64,000 nucleotides of DNA from Gnomoniopsis sp. IMI 355080 (lineage: Eukaryota; Ascomycota; Sordariomycetes; Diaporthales; Gnomoniaceae), in the NCBI GenBank assembly GCA_027946555.1, contig JAPEVC010000045.1:118088-182087 (forward strand). The letters are read 5' to 3'. Below, piece by piece: positions 21,948 through 32,075 of the stretch (within the stretch, counting starts at the first letter, position 1; every line of letters begins with the position of its first letter). A model generated the notes under the pieces. It had not been told where the DNA came from, ran no database searches, and was given only the letters and a program-made list of their open reading frames with translations. The position numbers and the translations under genes are program-made.

Positions 21948-23663
21948 CTAGCGTTCTATTTCCAAATCAGGGTCAACTTCGGTACCCAAATCTCTTGTTT
22001 CCAGAAATCGCCTTCCAATTAGCTGCTCGGGCAAATACTCCTGCTTGACCTTGCCATCCTTGTAATTCGGATTGTACTTGTACTCCGCGCCGTAACCCAT
22101 TTCCTTCATCAGCCTCGTCGGCGCATTTCTCAGGTGAACCGGCACAGGCAGGCCAGCAACGCCAGGTTCCCTCAACGCAGCATACGCATTATTCAAGCCC
22201 CGGTAGGCGCGTGTGCTCTTTGGAGCCAGACACAAGGCTGTCGTGCAGTGACCGAGCGGAATTCGTGCCTCTGGCATGCCGATCTGCTGCACGGCGGTAT
22301 ATGTTGCAGTCGCGAGTGGCAGCATGGTGTTGTCGGCTAGGCCAACGTCCTCAGAAGCGATGACGACCATCCGCCGCGCAATGAAGAGCGGATCCTCGCC
22401 AGATTGAAGCATGCGGGCGAGGTAATATAGTGCTGCATCCGGATCAGAGCCGCGCACAGATTTGTGAAATGCCGAGATGGTATCGTAATGCTGGTCGCCA
22501 GCTCTGTCATATACTAATGTTTTCGTGAGGGCTGCTTTGATATCCTCTTTTGTCAGCGGGGATGACGGATCTGGAGGTGTTTTCGCTGTCAAAGACAGAG
22601 CGAGCTCGAGCAGATTGAGCGCTGTCCGGGCGTCGCCGTCGGAAAAAGCAGAAAGATAGTTGAGAAGCTCTTCGTCGATCAATGGTGATAACATTGACGG
22701 ATCCTCCTCGAATTCTTGCTTCAGTGCCCGCATTAATATGTTGGTAATGTCTTCTGTAGAGAGCTTTTGCAAAGTGAATGTCCGACATCTAGATAACAGC
22801 GCGGCTTGGACCTTGAAAGATGGATTTTCTGTAGTTGCTCCCACAAGGATGATGGTACCAGCCTCGACAGGCTTCAAGAAAACATCTTGCTGACCCTTGT
22901 TGAACCGATGGATTTCGTCGCAAAAAATGATCGTCCTCCGACCGGTAAGCGCAAGATCGTTCGCAGCATCTTGAAATAGCTTCTTGCACTCGGCCGTTCC
23001 ACAGCTTGTCGCATTGATCTCAACAAACCGGCTGCCAACCATCTTCGCGATACATCGCGCGATGGTTGTCTTCCCTGTGCCTGAACCTCCCCACAAAATG
23101 ATGGATGGCATGGAACCTGATTCAATCAGGGCTCTCAGTATTCCGTTGGGGCCAACGAGATCCTGGCCAGAAACCTCGTCCAAGACGGCAGGGCGCATAC
23201 GCTCGGCTAGTGGAGCAGAGCGATTTGCCTTGTGTTTCTTGGCCGGGGGCGCCGGCAGCGGCAGCGGCAGAGGCAAAGCGTCTTTCATCGGGGTATCCGC
23301 TGTCGCGTCCTCTGTCTGAGTCGGCGAGCTGTATCCTGGTCCTTCATCGAACGATCTCTTCATACCAACTGCTTTAAATACCGAGTTGGCGGCGGAATTT
23401 GCGGTGGAGGTACTTGTTGATCCGTTCACCAGCGGAGTCAGGACCTTGGGCGCCGTGGCCTGTCGTTTGGCAGCGGGAGTTGCAAAAAAATCCGCAGCGG
23501 ATCGCTTGGTCGAGGTCGAAGGGTTCGGCGCATTTTGAGACTGTGATTGTGTAGGTTTGTGGGCGGCATCATTGTCCAGAAGAAAGGTTTTGCATTGCGA
23601 GTCGATATGGTTGTTGATTTCGGAGGATTTAACAGGTCGGTCACATATGGGACAGGCAACCAT
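21948..23663 (-). CDS. mgs1: Mgs1/WRNIP1-type AAA+ ATPase with UBZ zinc finger
   Basis: A 571-aa DNA-dependent ATPase of the MgsA/Mgs1/WRNIP1 group, which helps maintain replication forks and interacts with ubiquitinated PCNA. At the extreme N-terminus a UBZ4-type zinc finger is visible (CPICDRPVKSSEINNHIDSQ followed by Cys). After a Ser/Pro-rich linker the AAA+ core has Walker A (GGSGTGKTT, about residue 190), Walker B (IIFCDEIHRF, about 248), sensor 1 (GATTENPSF) and an arginine finger region (LLSRCRTF). The C-terminal tetramerisation part has KSVRGSDPDAALYYLARML and VVIASEDVGLA. The frame extends upstream to an ATG at 23843 (631 aa). I chose 23663 because the zinc finger starts family members almost at residue 1 and the extra 60 residues are low-complexity. 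There are no introns. Confidence 0.9.
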   Translation of the reverse strand: MVACPICDRPVKSSEINNHIDSQCKTFLLDNDAAHKPTQSQSQNAPNPSTSTKRSAADFFATPAAKRQATAPKVLTPLVNGSTSTSTANSAANSVFKAVGMKRSFDEGPGYSSPTQTEDATADTPMKDALPLPLPLPAPPAKKHKANRSAPLAERMRPAVLDEVSGQDLVGPNGILRALIESGSMPSIILWGGSGTGKTTIARCIAKMVGSRFVEINATSCGTAECKKLFQDAANDLALTGRRTIIFCDEIHRFNKGQQDVFLKPVEAGTIILVGATTENPSFKVQAALLSRCRTFTLQKLSTEDITNILMRALKQEFEEDPSMLSPLIDEELLNYLSAFSDGDARTALNLLELALSLTAKTPPDPSSPLTKEDIKAALTKTLVYDRAGDQHYDTISAFHKSVRGSDPDAALYYLARMLQSGEDPLFIARRMVVIASEDVGLADNTMLPLATATYTAVQQIGMPEARIPLGHCTTALCLAPKSTRAYRGLNNAYAALREPGVAGLPVPVHLRNAPTRLMKEMGYGAEYKYNPNYKDGKVKQEYLPEQLIGRRFLETRDLGTEVDPDLEIER

Positions 23664-24652
23664 TTTGGCGGTGGAAGCAAGGTCGAGAGCAATCAGTGAT
23701 TGTGACGTCTCGGAGCTGGAGAGGTCGAACGTACTTCCGCGGTTGTTAAATGCAACTGCGACTGGTCGTGTGTAAGAGGTGACATTGGAAGTTGAAGGTT
23801 GCTCAGACCGCGAATAGTTGTAGGTATCGAGAGGCGCGTACATTAAAGTTCTGACGCGCTTTTGGCAACGCCTAGCGACTTAGGAGCCCGTTGATTGATT
23901 CCCCGGGCCCGGCCCGCTGGAGTGGATCCCCTGCAGCAGCATGACCGGGGCAAGGTATCCCTGCTTGTGGACTATGGGTGCAACTGAACGTCAGTTTACA
24001 AAAACGCCCACCTTCGCTGACCTTTCTTCTCCTCCAGCTCACCTGAACACTCCCCTCTTTTCGTTCTTACCAAGGGCCGCTTAAACATGGCTCTACACTT
24101 TACAGATATGCTTGCAAATTATTGCATCATAGCCTGCGAGCAGATTATTCATGGGGCATTACTGCCCTCCATCCCCCTCCCTGCGAGACTCGATGTCAGA
24201 GCCAACGTCTGCTGACGGGCGAGTTACATGGAAAGAAAGAGCTCTCTACCTTTGGTTTGGGAACCAGACTGACGGCAATTATCAATTTTGGCACGTCTTT
24301 TTCATTGTAGAGTGGCGTAATTGTCTCCTCGTTGTCGAGTTCCAAATTGGCGTAAGATTGTGCACGATGTTCCAGTCCTCAACTCCGACCATCCTGAATA
24401 ACGATTTGGAATGTACAACATCGTGCTCTATCATTGCCCATCATTCATTCTGGGTTGTGAAATTCCTAACAATGGTCTTCAAAGTGAGACTTGAGTCTGA
24501 TACCTAGGCTTCCCCCTCGCGGTGGCGTGCTGCTGCATATTTAGGTACACTTGCTCCTCAGCCAGGTTGCGTGAACGCTACCGCGCGGTGAGAGCTCCCC
24601 ATAAGTCATCGCAACCTCAACATTGTGACATGGAACCTTGCGTGGAGACGCC

Positions 24653-24664
24653 GGGGGGGGGGGG
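24653..24664. repeat. G12 homopolymer
   Basis: Twelve consecutive G in intergenic DNA. Confidence 0.9.
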
Positions 24665-25822
24665 AACTGGTCGATTTGTCATTTGACATTTGATTTTCTA
24701 AACTGCCAGCGAACCTGTGGTACGACACGGTCGGAGAATTTACGTCTTCCCTTCGGAAATACGCAGTACAAGATTACTACTAAGTGTCTATTTTCGATCA
24801 CATCATCCTATCAGAAGTTATAATTCTCGAAATATCCCTGAGGAATAGGCCGACTTGCCACCCTGCCCCCACCATCCCGACACTCCAAGGGTCCACTGTG
24901 TTTCGTTTCCAACATCGGACGAGGCTGAAGCATATGACCATCTCATAATAGCTCTGGACGACATTTTCGATCTTATGCAGCATGGAATAGCATGCATACG
25001 TCCAACAGCGCATGAAGGCTCCCCTTACGTTAGTCATGATGTCAAAATAGACAGCGCCAGGCTAGCGGTGAGAAGAGACTTACCATTGAGCAGCCAGGCG
25101 TCCGGCCGGCCTCAAAGTTGGCCTCAAGTTTGGGCTCATCTCTGTGCTCTCACTGCCCTGTGCGATCATCATCCTTACCTACTTTACATTTCGCAATAAC
25201 AAAACGCTTGATACAAGATCTTCATAGCTGGGCATATCTCGCACGAAGAATGTGAAGAACCATCCTAAACTCCGGGCGTTGGTCAGCGTCTGGATGGCGT
25301 AAGCCTGTTTTGGCACTGGTGATCCCCTCCTTGCAAAGTGGATCCATCATGTAATGAGAACCAAAAGAATATCGATACTCTAAAACAAGCTTCAAGTCTA
25401 TCCCCCACATTCCAGTTGCAATTGATCGACCAGTGATTGCCTCCACAGCGAATAGTGGCCAAATATCCCGTGGACGGGAGCTCCCGAAAGGTCTATTTTC
25501 CGGCCAGGGGGCCTCAGCCTTACGTACGGGTAGTGGCAGTGGTCCGGACCCAGAGAAGCTTTCACGATGTCCGCTCTACTCGGCCTTGTCAACAAGTGCC
25601 TCGAGTAATCCTGTGAAACGGCCTCCTTGTCTCGGCTACTCACATTCGTCACTCCATGTTTCTGTGATGGTATCATGGACAACTTACGCAGCTTTCGACA
25701 GACGGCCATTCGTCACACCTTGTCGCATCTCCGATACATGGCAATGCAGAACAAGTCGTCTCTCGCATCGAGCTGGAGATGCTATGCCTGAAGAACGAGA
25801 GACCTCCAGCAGCCTCTCAGAG

Positions 25823-25829
25823 TATAAAA
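25823..25829 (+). promoter_or_regulatory. TATA box of the proline-rich repeat gene
   Basis: TATAAAA lies about 205 nt upstream of the ATG at 26034, leaving room for a leader rich in CA/CT (TCCTATCCTCCTCTCATCC and following). Inferred from sequence and position. Confidence 0.45.
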
Positions 25830-26033
25830 GAGTGGCGTCCAGCCGATCAAGCAAGTATCAAAACAGCATCCTTCCTATCCTCCTCTCATCCACCTCTTAG
25901 ACACCTCCCCATCCAACAATTGTAATTGAATCGAGTCTGGAACTCAAACATCTATACCTTCATATCGACTGTCTTGAAGACGGTACAACGGTTCACAACA
26001 CCACATCTTATTATTCTTTTATAATCAGTCAAC

Positions 26034-26807
26034 ATGAAGGCCTCTGCCACTGTCTTTGCCGTGCTGGCCCTTGGAGCCTATGCCGCTCCTGCTCCTCCGA
26101 CAGTACGTCCTAGCCAAGAGTCTCTCCTCGTATCTCTAGTGGTGCCGTCATACTGACTGATGTTAATCCAGAGTGGATCTGGGGTAGATGCCGGTGCTCC
26201 TCAGCCCCCACCCAAGAACCCGCCTCAGGCTAGATTCTTTGGAGAGAGGAATGTGGAGTCTCGCCAGGACCAGAACCAGGCCCCTCCTCCTCCTCCCCCT
26301 AACGGTGCTGCACCAAAGAACCCTCCTCGCCAGAACAAGGAGGGCCAAGCTCCACCGCCACCGCCTCCTAATGGACCCCGGGATGTCGAAGAAATCGAGG
26401 CTCGCCAGAATAGAAATGGCCAACGACCTCCGCCACCACCCCCCAACGGCCCTCGGGATGTCGAAGAAATCGAGGCTCGCCAGAATAGAAATGGCCAACG
26501 ACCTCCACCACCACCCCCCAACGGCCCTCGGGATATCGAAGAAATTGAGGCTCGCCAGAATCGAAATGGCCAAAGGCCTCCGCCACCACCTCCTAACGGC
26601 CCTCGGGACGTTGAGACCCGTCAAAACAGAAATGGCCAACGACCTCCGCCACCACCCCCCAACGGCCCTAGAGATGTCGAGGACATCGAGGCCCGCCAGA
26701 CCAATGCGCAGGCACCGCCACCACCGCCGCAGGGCAATCCCCCGAATGCCAACGGCGGCAGTCCGAAGATCCGGGATGTGTATGACCAGATCATGAACAT
26801 TATTTAG
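26034..26807 (+). CDS. Secreted proline-rich tandem-repeat protein
   Basis: A 234-aa protein from exons 26034-26102 and 26172-26807 (69-nt GT-AG intron, phase 0). Exon 1 encodes only the signal peptide (MKASATVFAVLALGAYA) and a few residues. The rest is repetitive: seven polyproline blocks of five or six Pro. Five of them lie in near-identical 25-residue units (one shortened to 22) made of a basic part (RQNRNGQR), six Pro, NGPR and an acidic spacer (DVEEIEA). The last 20 or so residues (IRDVYDQIMNII) are not repetitive. No cysteine and no dibasic Lys-Arg Kex2 site occurs in the repeats. I do not recognise a named family. The layout could fit a cell-wall or extracellular-matrix protein, an effector, or a precursor of small peptides. 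A TATA box precedes it. Antisense open frames of up to 297 aa over it are shadows of the repeat. Confidence 0.85.
26328..26693 (+). repeat. 75-bp coding minisatellite, five units
   Basis: Units begin at 26328, 26403, 26478, 26553 and 26619, each starting with an Arg-Gln codon pair. Four are 75 bp and the fourth is 66 bp, so the reading frame is always kept. Units 2 and 3 are almost identical at DNA level, pointing to recent duplication. Degenerate units flank the array on both sides. Copy number is likely variable among strains. Confidence 0.93.
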
Positions 26808-27386
26808 AGGGTATTGGAGCTTCTGTGATTGGGATGCGCGGATCTGAGGAATTCGATAGGACAACGGCAACACAAAGATACGAGATCTGTGATGTGGCTG
26901 GATGTGAGCTGGGCTGTCTCTCGGGCTGTCTTTACTGGTGAAGACAATGAGGTGTACGGAAATTCCTTGCCTTAGAACTGTGCCATAATTGAATAGGATC
27001 GGACAATCATCTGTGATCTTTCCAGCTTTCATTAGTCTACGCTTTCGTCTCTGCATGCGGGGGATCTTTTACTGAGCAAGTAATTATGCGGTCCAAATAC
27101 CATTAATTTTGGTATGGTAGCAGGCCGAAGACGTCCGAAACAAAGAGGTCCGAGAGGACTGCGTTCAAATATGTAATATTGAGTCTATCCTCTTTATACA
27201 AAAGTATTGAAACGAAATCAGTACCAGCCACCGAGGCGACTCTAGTGCCAAACCGTCTAAGGGTACGCCGTGTTGATGCTCTATAAACACATTCTGCTGA
27301 TATCATTAAACCTGAATCACTGCGTGATTGCTTTAAGGCCGTCCAGAACCTGTGTCCAGACTTTGAGTTCCTTCGCCATTGAGACT
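26808..27386. other. Convergent 3' region
   Basis: 579 nt between the stop of the proline-rich protein gene (+) and the stop of the Isa1-like gene (-). No gene or structured element is seen. Confidence 0.6.
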
Positions 27387-28209
27387 CTATACCATGAACG
27401 ATTCGCCACAGCCACACTGCTCCTCTGTTCAGATATTAGCAATAATTCTCAATGTTTCTCGCAAGTTACTCCAACGATTTGAACTCACTGATATTCGGAT
27501 TCCGGAAGACGAAGCGCTCATTTAGCTTATCCTCCACCCAGTCCATCTCACTTCCAATGATGCTGAACAAGGCTTTGCTGTCGATCAGAACCTTGACGCC
27601 GTCCTGCTCGACCGCCTCGTCAAAAGCGCCAGCCTTGTCCACATACTCCAAGTGATACGCCAACCCGCTGCACCCCCTGTTCCGCACGCCAACTTTGATC
27701 AGCTTCGGCTCGGGTTGGTCCAGCAGGGCGCGTAGCTGCTCGACCGCCGCGGGCGTCAACTTCATCGCCGCCTTGCGCGGCGTGCGGAGTTTTGAACGTG
27801 GTCTTGTCTTGGGCGCTGCCGCTGGCTGTGGCGGTGGTGGTGTTGCTGCTGCTGCTGCTGCAGGCGTTTGCTTGGGCGCCTCGATCGGCTCGGATTGTGA
27901 TGCGGTTGTGAAGGTGGGTTGTGACTGTTGCGCTAACTCCTCACGTATCGACGGGATGTGCGAAGGCGTCTTCAGAGGCCTCGTCTCGTGGACTCGAGGC
28001 ATCGGCGGCTCGATGGGGTGGGTTATGGAGGTGTCTGGACCACCTGCGCTGCGCGGTGGCGAGGGTGGTTGTGGGTTGAGGCGGTAAGACTGGAAGTCGG
28101 GGAGGGCGAGGCGGCTCGCTGAGGTGAATTGGCGGAAGAGGGATCGTTTGCAGGAGAGGCAGATGGAGGAGGTCGCCCTCCTCGCCGTTGTTATAGGCAC
28201 GGCGTTCAT
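27387..28209 (-). CDS. isa1: Mitochondrial iron-sulfur cluster assembly protein Isa1/ISCA1
   Basis: A 252-aa A-type Fe-S assembly factor needed in mitochondria for maturation of [4Fe-4S] proteins. Exons are 28209-27489 and 27424-27387, with a 64-nt GT-AG intron. The N-terminus (MNAVPITTARRATSSICL) is basic and serine/threonine-rich, like a mitochondrial presequence. A long Pro/Ala/Gln linker follows. The HesB/IscA domain begins near residue 150 (MKLTPAAVEQLRALL) and has the first ligand Cys180 in NRGCSGLAYHLEY. The last exon, only 38 nt, supplies the other two ligands, Cys244 and Cys246, in KEQCGCGESFMV. Without the splice the protein would end in NPNISEFKSLE and lack them. An in-frame upstream ATG at 28551 gives no plausible presequence, so the start at 28209 is preferred. 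Confidence 0.93.
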
Positions 28210-28771
28210 GGTGAAGATGTGTGGGGGACAGTAGTCGACTGTCGGGCGAGAGCTAGAAATGACGTTTGTTGCTGTTGTTGCTTCAAGTCCACGAGAGAGG
28301 CCGCTCGTCGCTGTCAAAGTGACTATCAAAGGTGTGAAATGTGCCAGGACGCCTAAAGAGAAGGTGTCGACAAGCAAAAATAGGCGCGTTGTTCGTTGTA
28401 GTTGTTTAGTCTGGAATCTGCGCTCCAGGGATTGCCTGAGCATCGGGTCATGTTTAGTGAATGAGCCTTGGCGATGACATAAAAGCCGGCGGGGCTCGCC
28501 TATTCTCGCCATCCAAAGCGGAAAGCCAATCAGATCGCCCAAGATGGTCATCCTTGCCCCTGGCTGGGTCTTGCTGACAATTCCAAGCCTCTTGCGAAGC
28601 TACAATACAATAAAGTATGAGAACTTCATCCAACATGATCCGGAATGTGGTATGTACAATTTCACATGTGGCATATCCAAGGATTTACTACGTACATCAA
28701 GAATGAGACAAGTCCATCTCATTTAACAGGTATCGCTCCTATTCTACTGCCGTCTCTCATCTTTCCAAACA
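28210..28771. other. Intergenic, isa1 promoter
   Basis: 562 nt between the isa1 start and the stop of the upstream minus-strand gene. The frame of isa1 stays open upstream but shows no conserved content. No other feature is seen. Confidence 0.6.
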
Positions 28772-31097
28772 CTATTCGGCCACCAGAGCCTTTACATCTC
28801 CTACTGCAACCCTCGCCACCTTCTTCAACAGTGTACGCTCGTCCGCCTCCCGATACCTCTCCCAGCTGTCCAGTCCCTCCTTGGCCTGTATACTGAGCGT
28901 CTCGTAACCTTGCTTGATCACCTCCGCGACTTGCAGACTCGTCAACACGCCCCCGCTACCCGCCTTACTCCCCTTGCCGCCCTTGCTAACCCCTCCGCCT
29001 TCTGCAAGCAATGTCTTATAGTGCGTGCTGACGCTGATGAGCGTGTCGATGCTGTTGGTCGGTCTGTTTGAGAGTTTGTATGTATCGCGGAATTTGACGA
29101 GCATGTCGCCTGCCTCGACCACCTTGTAGAAGAGATCATCGTACGCCGCGGGTGTAGGAAGGAAAGCCTCGCCTGCTGAGAGGCCCAGGGCAAGGAGGTT
29201 GACGACATGGTCTAGCAGCGTCTCGATGTGTGGAAGGTCCTTAAGATCGGCCACGTACGTCGTCAGGAAGCGTATAAGGGAAAGTAGAGATCGGAAGAGC
29301 TCGGACCAGTGGTATGGCAAGCGTGTTCGCGACCGTGACATGTAACTGATGATCCTGAGCAAGATGCCCACACAGAGTGCATACATGCTGACATCGAGCC
29401 TTCGTTTGAGATTATGGTTGAGCCCATCGATCATGGTATCGATCACGGCCGTGGCGAGTGTACGCTCGCCGCTCACGAGCGGCAGGTAAGGCTGCCTTTG
29501 CCGGCAAAGCCGCACAGCGACCTTGTTCTCGTCGCTGCACATGCGCTTGCAGAGGACCGGGTCCTCAATCAAAAGTCGGAACACCATCAGGCTAAGGTGT
29601 GAATAGAGTGTTGTTCGTTGTGAAAGATGAGCATGAGTGAGGAAGTAGGACGTGAGGGATACATAGGCAGCAAAAGGATGCTCTTCCCCCTTTTCTGGTG
29701 TCAACGTAACAAAATTGAAGCAGAAAAGTTTGTTGGCATGTATAAAGTCATAAGTGGCTAGCAGGACAGCAGCCTCGTTTCCCGGTCTGGGACAACAGTT
29801 AGTATTAACCACAAAATACAAGATGCCACAAGAACTTACAACTCAGAAAACATCCTCTTGGCTGTGTCAGCATCATATACAACTTTTTTTTCCGGCTTAG
29901 GCCCTGGCGCTATGGCCCCAAGCCCTATCATATTCAGTGTGCTGCTCAGCGTCCATCCTTCCGGGAGGTCGTCTTGTATATCAACAAATTGTGCCCGCAA
30001 GCTCTGACATGTGTACCCTACATTTCTGATGATCTTCTGGATCGTGTCCTCGTTCACAAAGTCGTTCAAACGGAGCTGATAGGGATTTTGGAATTCGAAT
30101 TTGTTGTAGTTGGCAAGAAGTCCGACTAGGGTGAAAGGTTCGAAGAGCTCAGGGGTCGAATCGGCTTCTTGTATCAGCTGGAGGGGCACAGTTTAGCCAT
30201 GCATCCTTCTCGTTGAGGGCGGTCAGCTCCCATACCTTCATCACAGAGGGAAACATGTCCCTCTGGATCAAATACGTCAACAAGCTGGTCTGGTATGCCC
30301 CGGAGGTGATAGCCAGAGCGACTCCGACAGCCTTCTGTCGTAGTTCCGCTGCAAAATAGGGTCAGCCCCTATGGCTCACCCATTTCCCACCGGTTTCAGT
30401 CCAAGTTCTCGGGACACACTCACTGCTCTTGCCATTCCGTATTATGGAGTCCAATGAGCCAACAAAGTCGGTAAACACCGCATCGATGTGATCCAGGCCA
30501 GCAAGGACCGTTATGATATCAGAGCTTGGGTTGGTGTACTTCTTGGAGAGGACGGCAGCGAGGAAGATACGCAGTGTCTGTTTGCGCACGCAATGTCAGC
30601 CCATGACTACTCTTTCTCGCACAAGTCCAGACAAGCAAAAGCAACCAGCCATACATCCAGCGCGTTCAGATCAGCCACACCTCCCGCACTCGTCAGTGCC
30701 TTGACAGATCTTGAGAACAGTTCCCTAGTTTGTTCCTCCATCTGCAGCAGATCGGCTTCGGTGAGCTCGTCCAGTATGCGCCGGAGAGAGGCGCGGTCCG
30801 GCTTCAGGAGGAAGAACTCCCTCCAGAACCCCTCAGACAGTCTGTCGTGTGCGGCATCTTCGTCATCCTTCGAGAGTCAGCCGGTCGAGTTCGCTGGTGA
30901 TCGGGGCGTGTCCTCAAACCTATCATCAAAGGCAGCAATCGTCAGCTTGATAATTCGTCAACAAAGAAAAAAGGGGGACAAAAAACAGTTTTCGAGCCGA
31001 ACAGCGCACAAACCTTAAATAGCTCCTGATACAGCCTGACGATCTTCTGCTGAAAGGCCTCAGGGCGAGGCTGCTGGGTGAGGGGGGATTTATCCAT
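28772..31097 (-). CDS. ARMH3-like armadillo-helical protein (DUF1741)
   Basis: A 638-aa protein from six exons: 31097-31014, 30867-30655, 30577-30424, 30348-30236, 30177-29840 and 29786-28772. All introns are GT-AG and frame-preserving. The N-terminal part (FWREFFLLKPDRASLRRIL) and the C-terminal DUF1741 region (DLPHIETLLDHVVNLLALGL, SAGEAFLPTPAAYDDLFYKV) match the conserved family that includes human ARMH3 (C10orf76). The human protein binds GBF1 and PI4KB and supports Golgi membrane and PI4P traffic; the fungal role is inferred from this. The length is close to the 689 aa of the human protein. The sequence is rich in helices and leucines, without membrane anchors or catalytic motifs. A Gly/Lys/Ser linker lies near residue 570. 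The start is the first ATG before the PRPEAFQQKIVRLYQELF helix. Confidence 0.87.
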
Positions 31098-32075
31098 ACA
31101 TGCAGCTTGGCGACATGGACGGAGAGGTGTCTTGTTCCAGGTTTAGCTCACACTCTGCGCTGGAGAAGTGACCCGGCTCGATTGTGTGATGGTTTGGCTT
31201 TAAGCTTTGACTGACGAGTATAGCGAAGAAGCTACCAAGTCTGTCTGGAAAGTGTATAGAACGTCTTGAAGCACTGGCAGATGGAAGCGGGTCCTTTGTG
31301 TTGCGTACGCAGGGTGATCGAGGGGCTGTTCAGAGACCCCTTTGGCAGGGGAGATGGGGATCAGCTTCACCCAAGCCGGTCTAATAAAAGCGGCTACCAT
31401 GCTGGAGACCCCTGGTTACCGGCACCCCGGAGCCGTTCCTAGGGCTGAACAGGGGACCTTGACTCTGTTGTCAACCATGAACATGGTCAACGGTCAAGTC
31501 TGGTCTGATCTTCGGTGTCCTTTTCCTGGAATGCACATGTCACTTGGTATAGCAAGTACGTGGTAAGTAGTACAATCTGTTGTCAAAATTTCAGATTCAG
31601 ACCATCGTTGTCCGCTAATCAGAATCATCGCTATGCCGTCCGCCAATCTATGCTGACTGATGCTTGCTTGGAAATATACTCGCCATCATCCCAAATGAGA
31701 GCCATAACTACTACCTAGCTTCTTCGTGCTTCTGCGACCACACACCAGAAGTGAAGTAGCTTGGAAACCTCCACCTCCTCTCAACTTCGACTTCCACTTC
31801 CATTCAGTCTCCATCACATTCTGTGTTGGTTCTTGGCGCACTTGTTGAATACATCTAGCTTGACCAAAAAATTGCAGACATGCCTGTCGGTGCTCGACTC
31901 AACCAATCATCCCAGGGCTCTTGATGAACAATGTAAAAGTGCTAAATAGGAAAAGAAAGCACACAAGAAAGAAAATTGAGCCCTCTTCTCTAAGATGGAT
32001 GATGATGATGATGAGAACGATGATGATGATGACAACGACGACCACGCCCACGACCACAACAACAAACGGTCCACA
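31098..32075. other. Intergenic region with GAT-rich tract
   Basis: 978 nt between two minus-strand genes. It contains the ARMH3-like promoter and the 3' flank of the LisH-like gene, including an imperfect GAT trinucleotide tract at about 31994-32035 that resembles an acidic coding repeat but is in no supported frame. Nothing else is seen. Confidence 0.55.

Larger units (their letters stand above)
23664..26033. other. Intergenic region of 2.4 kb
   Basis: This is the divergent promoter region between the Mgs1-like gene (-) and the proline-rich secreted protein (+). It includes a 12-base G run (24653-24664). On the minus strand, about 25222-25570, there is a short frame that reads like the end of a protein kinase domain, treated here as a possible relic. 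The TATA box of the next gene is at 25823. No intact gene is supported. Confidence 0.5.

Noticed and set aside
23664..23843. N-terminal 60-residue extension of the Mgs1-like protein
   Set aside because: The frame is open, but the added sequence is low-complexity and the UBZ finger is normally almost at the N-terminus. Kept only as an alternative start.
24855..25199. 114-aa plus-strand frame
   Set aside because: No domain or signal peptide and no promoter or splice context; overlaps other random frames.
26163..27056. 297-aa minus-strand frame and 98-aa glycine-rich frame over the proline-rich gene
   Set aside because: They are antisense readings of the polyproline repeat (CCN codons read as GGN). 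The sense gene has a signal peptide, TATA box and good splice sites.
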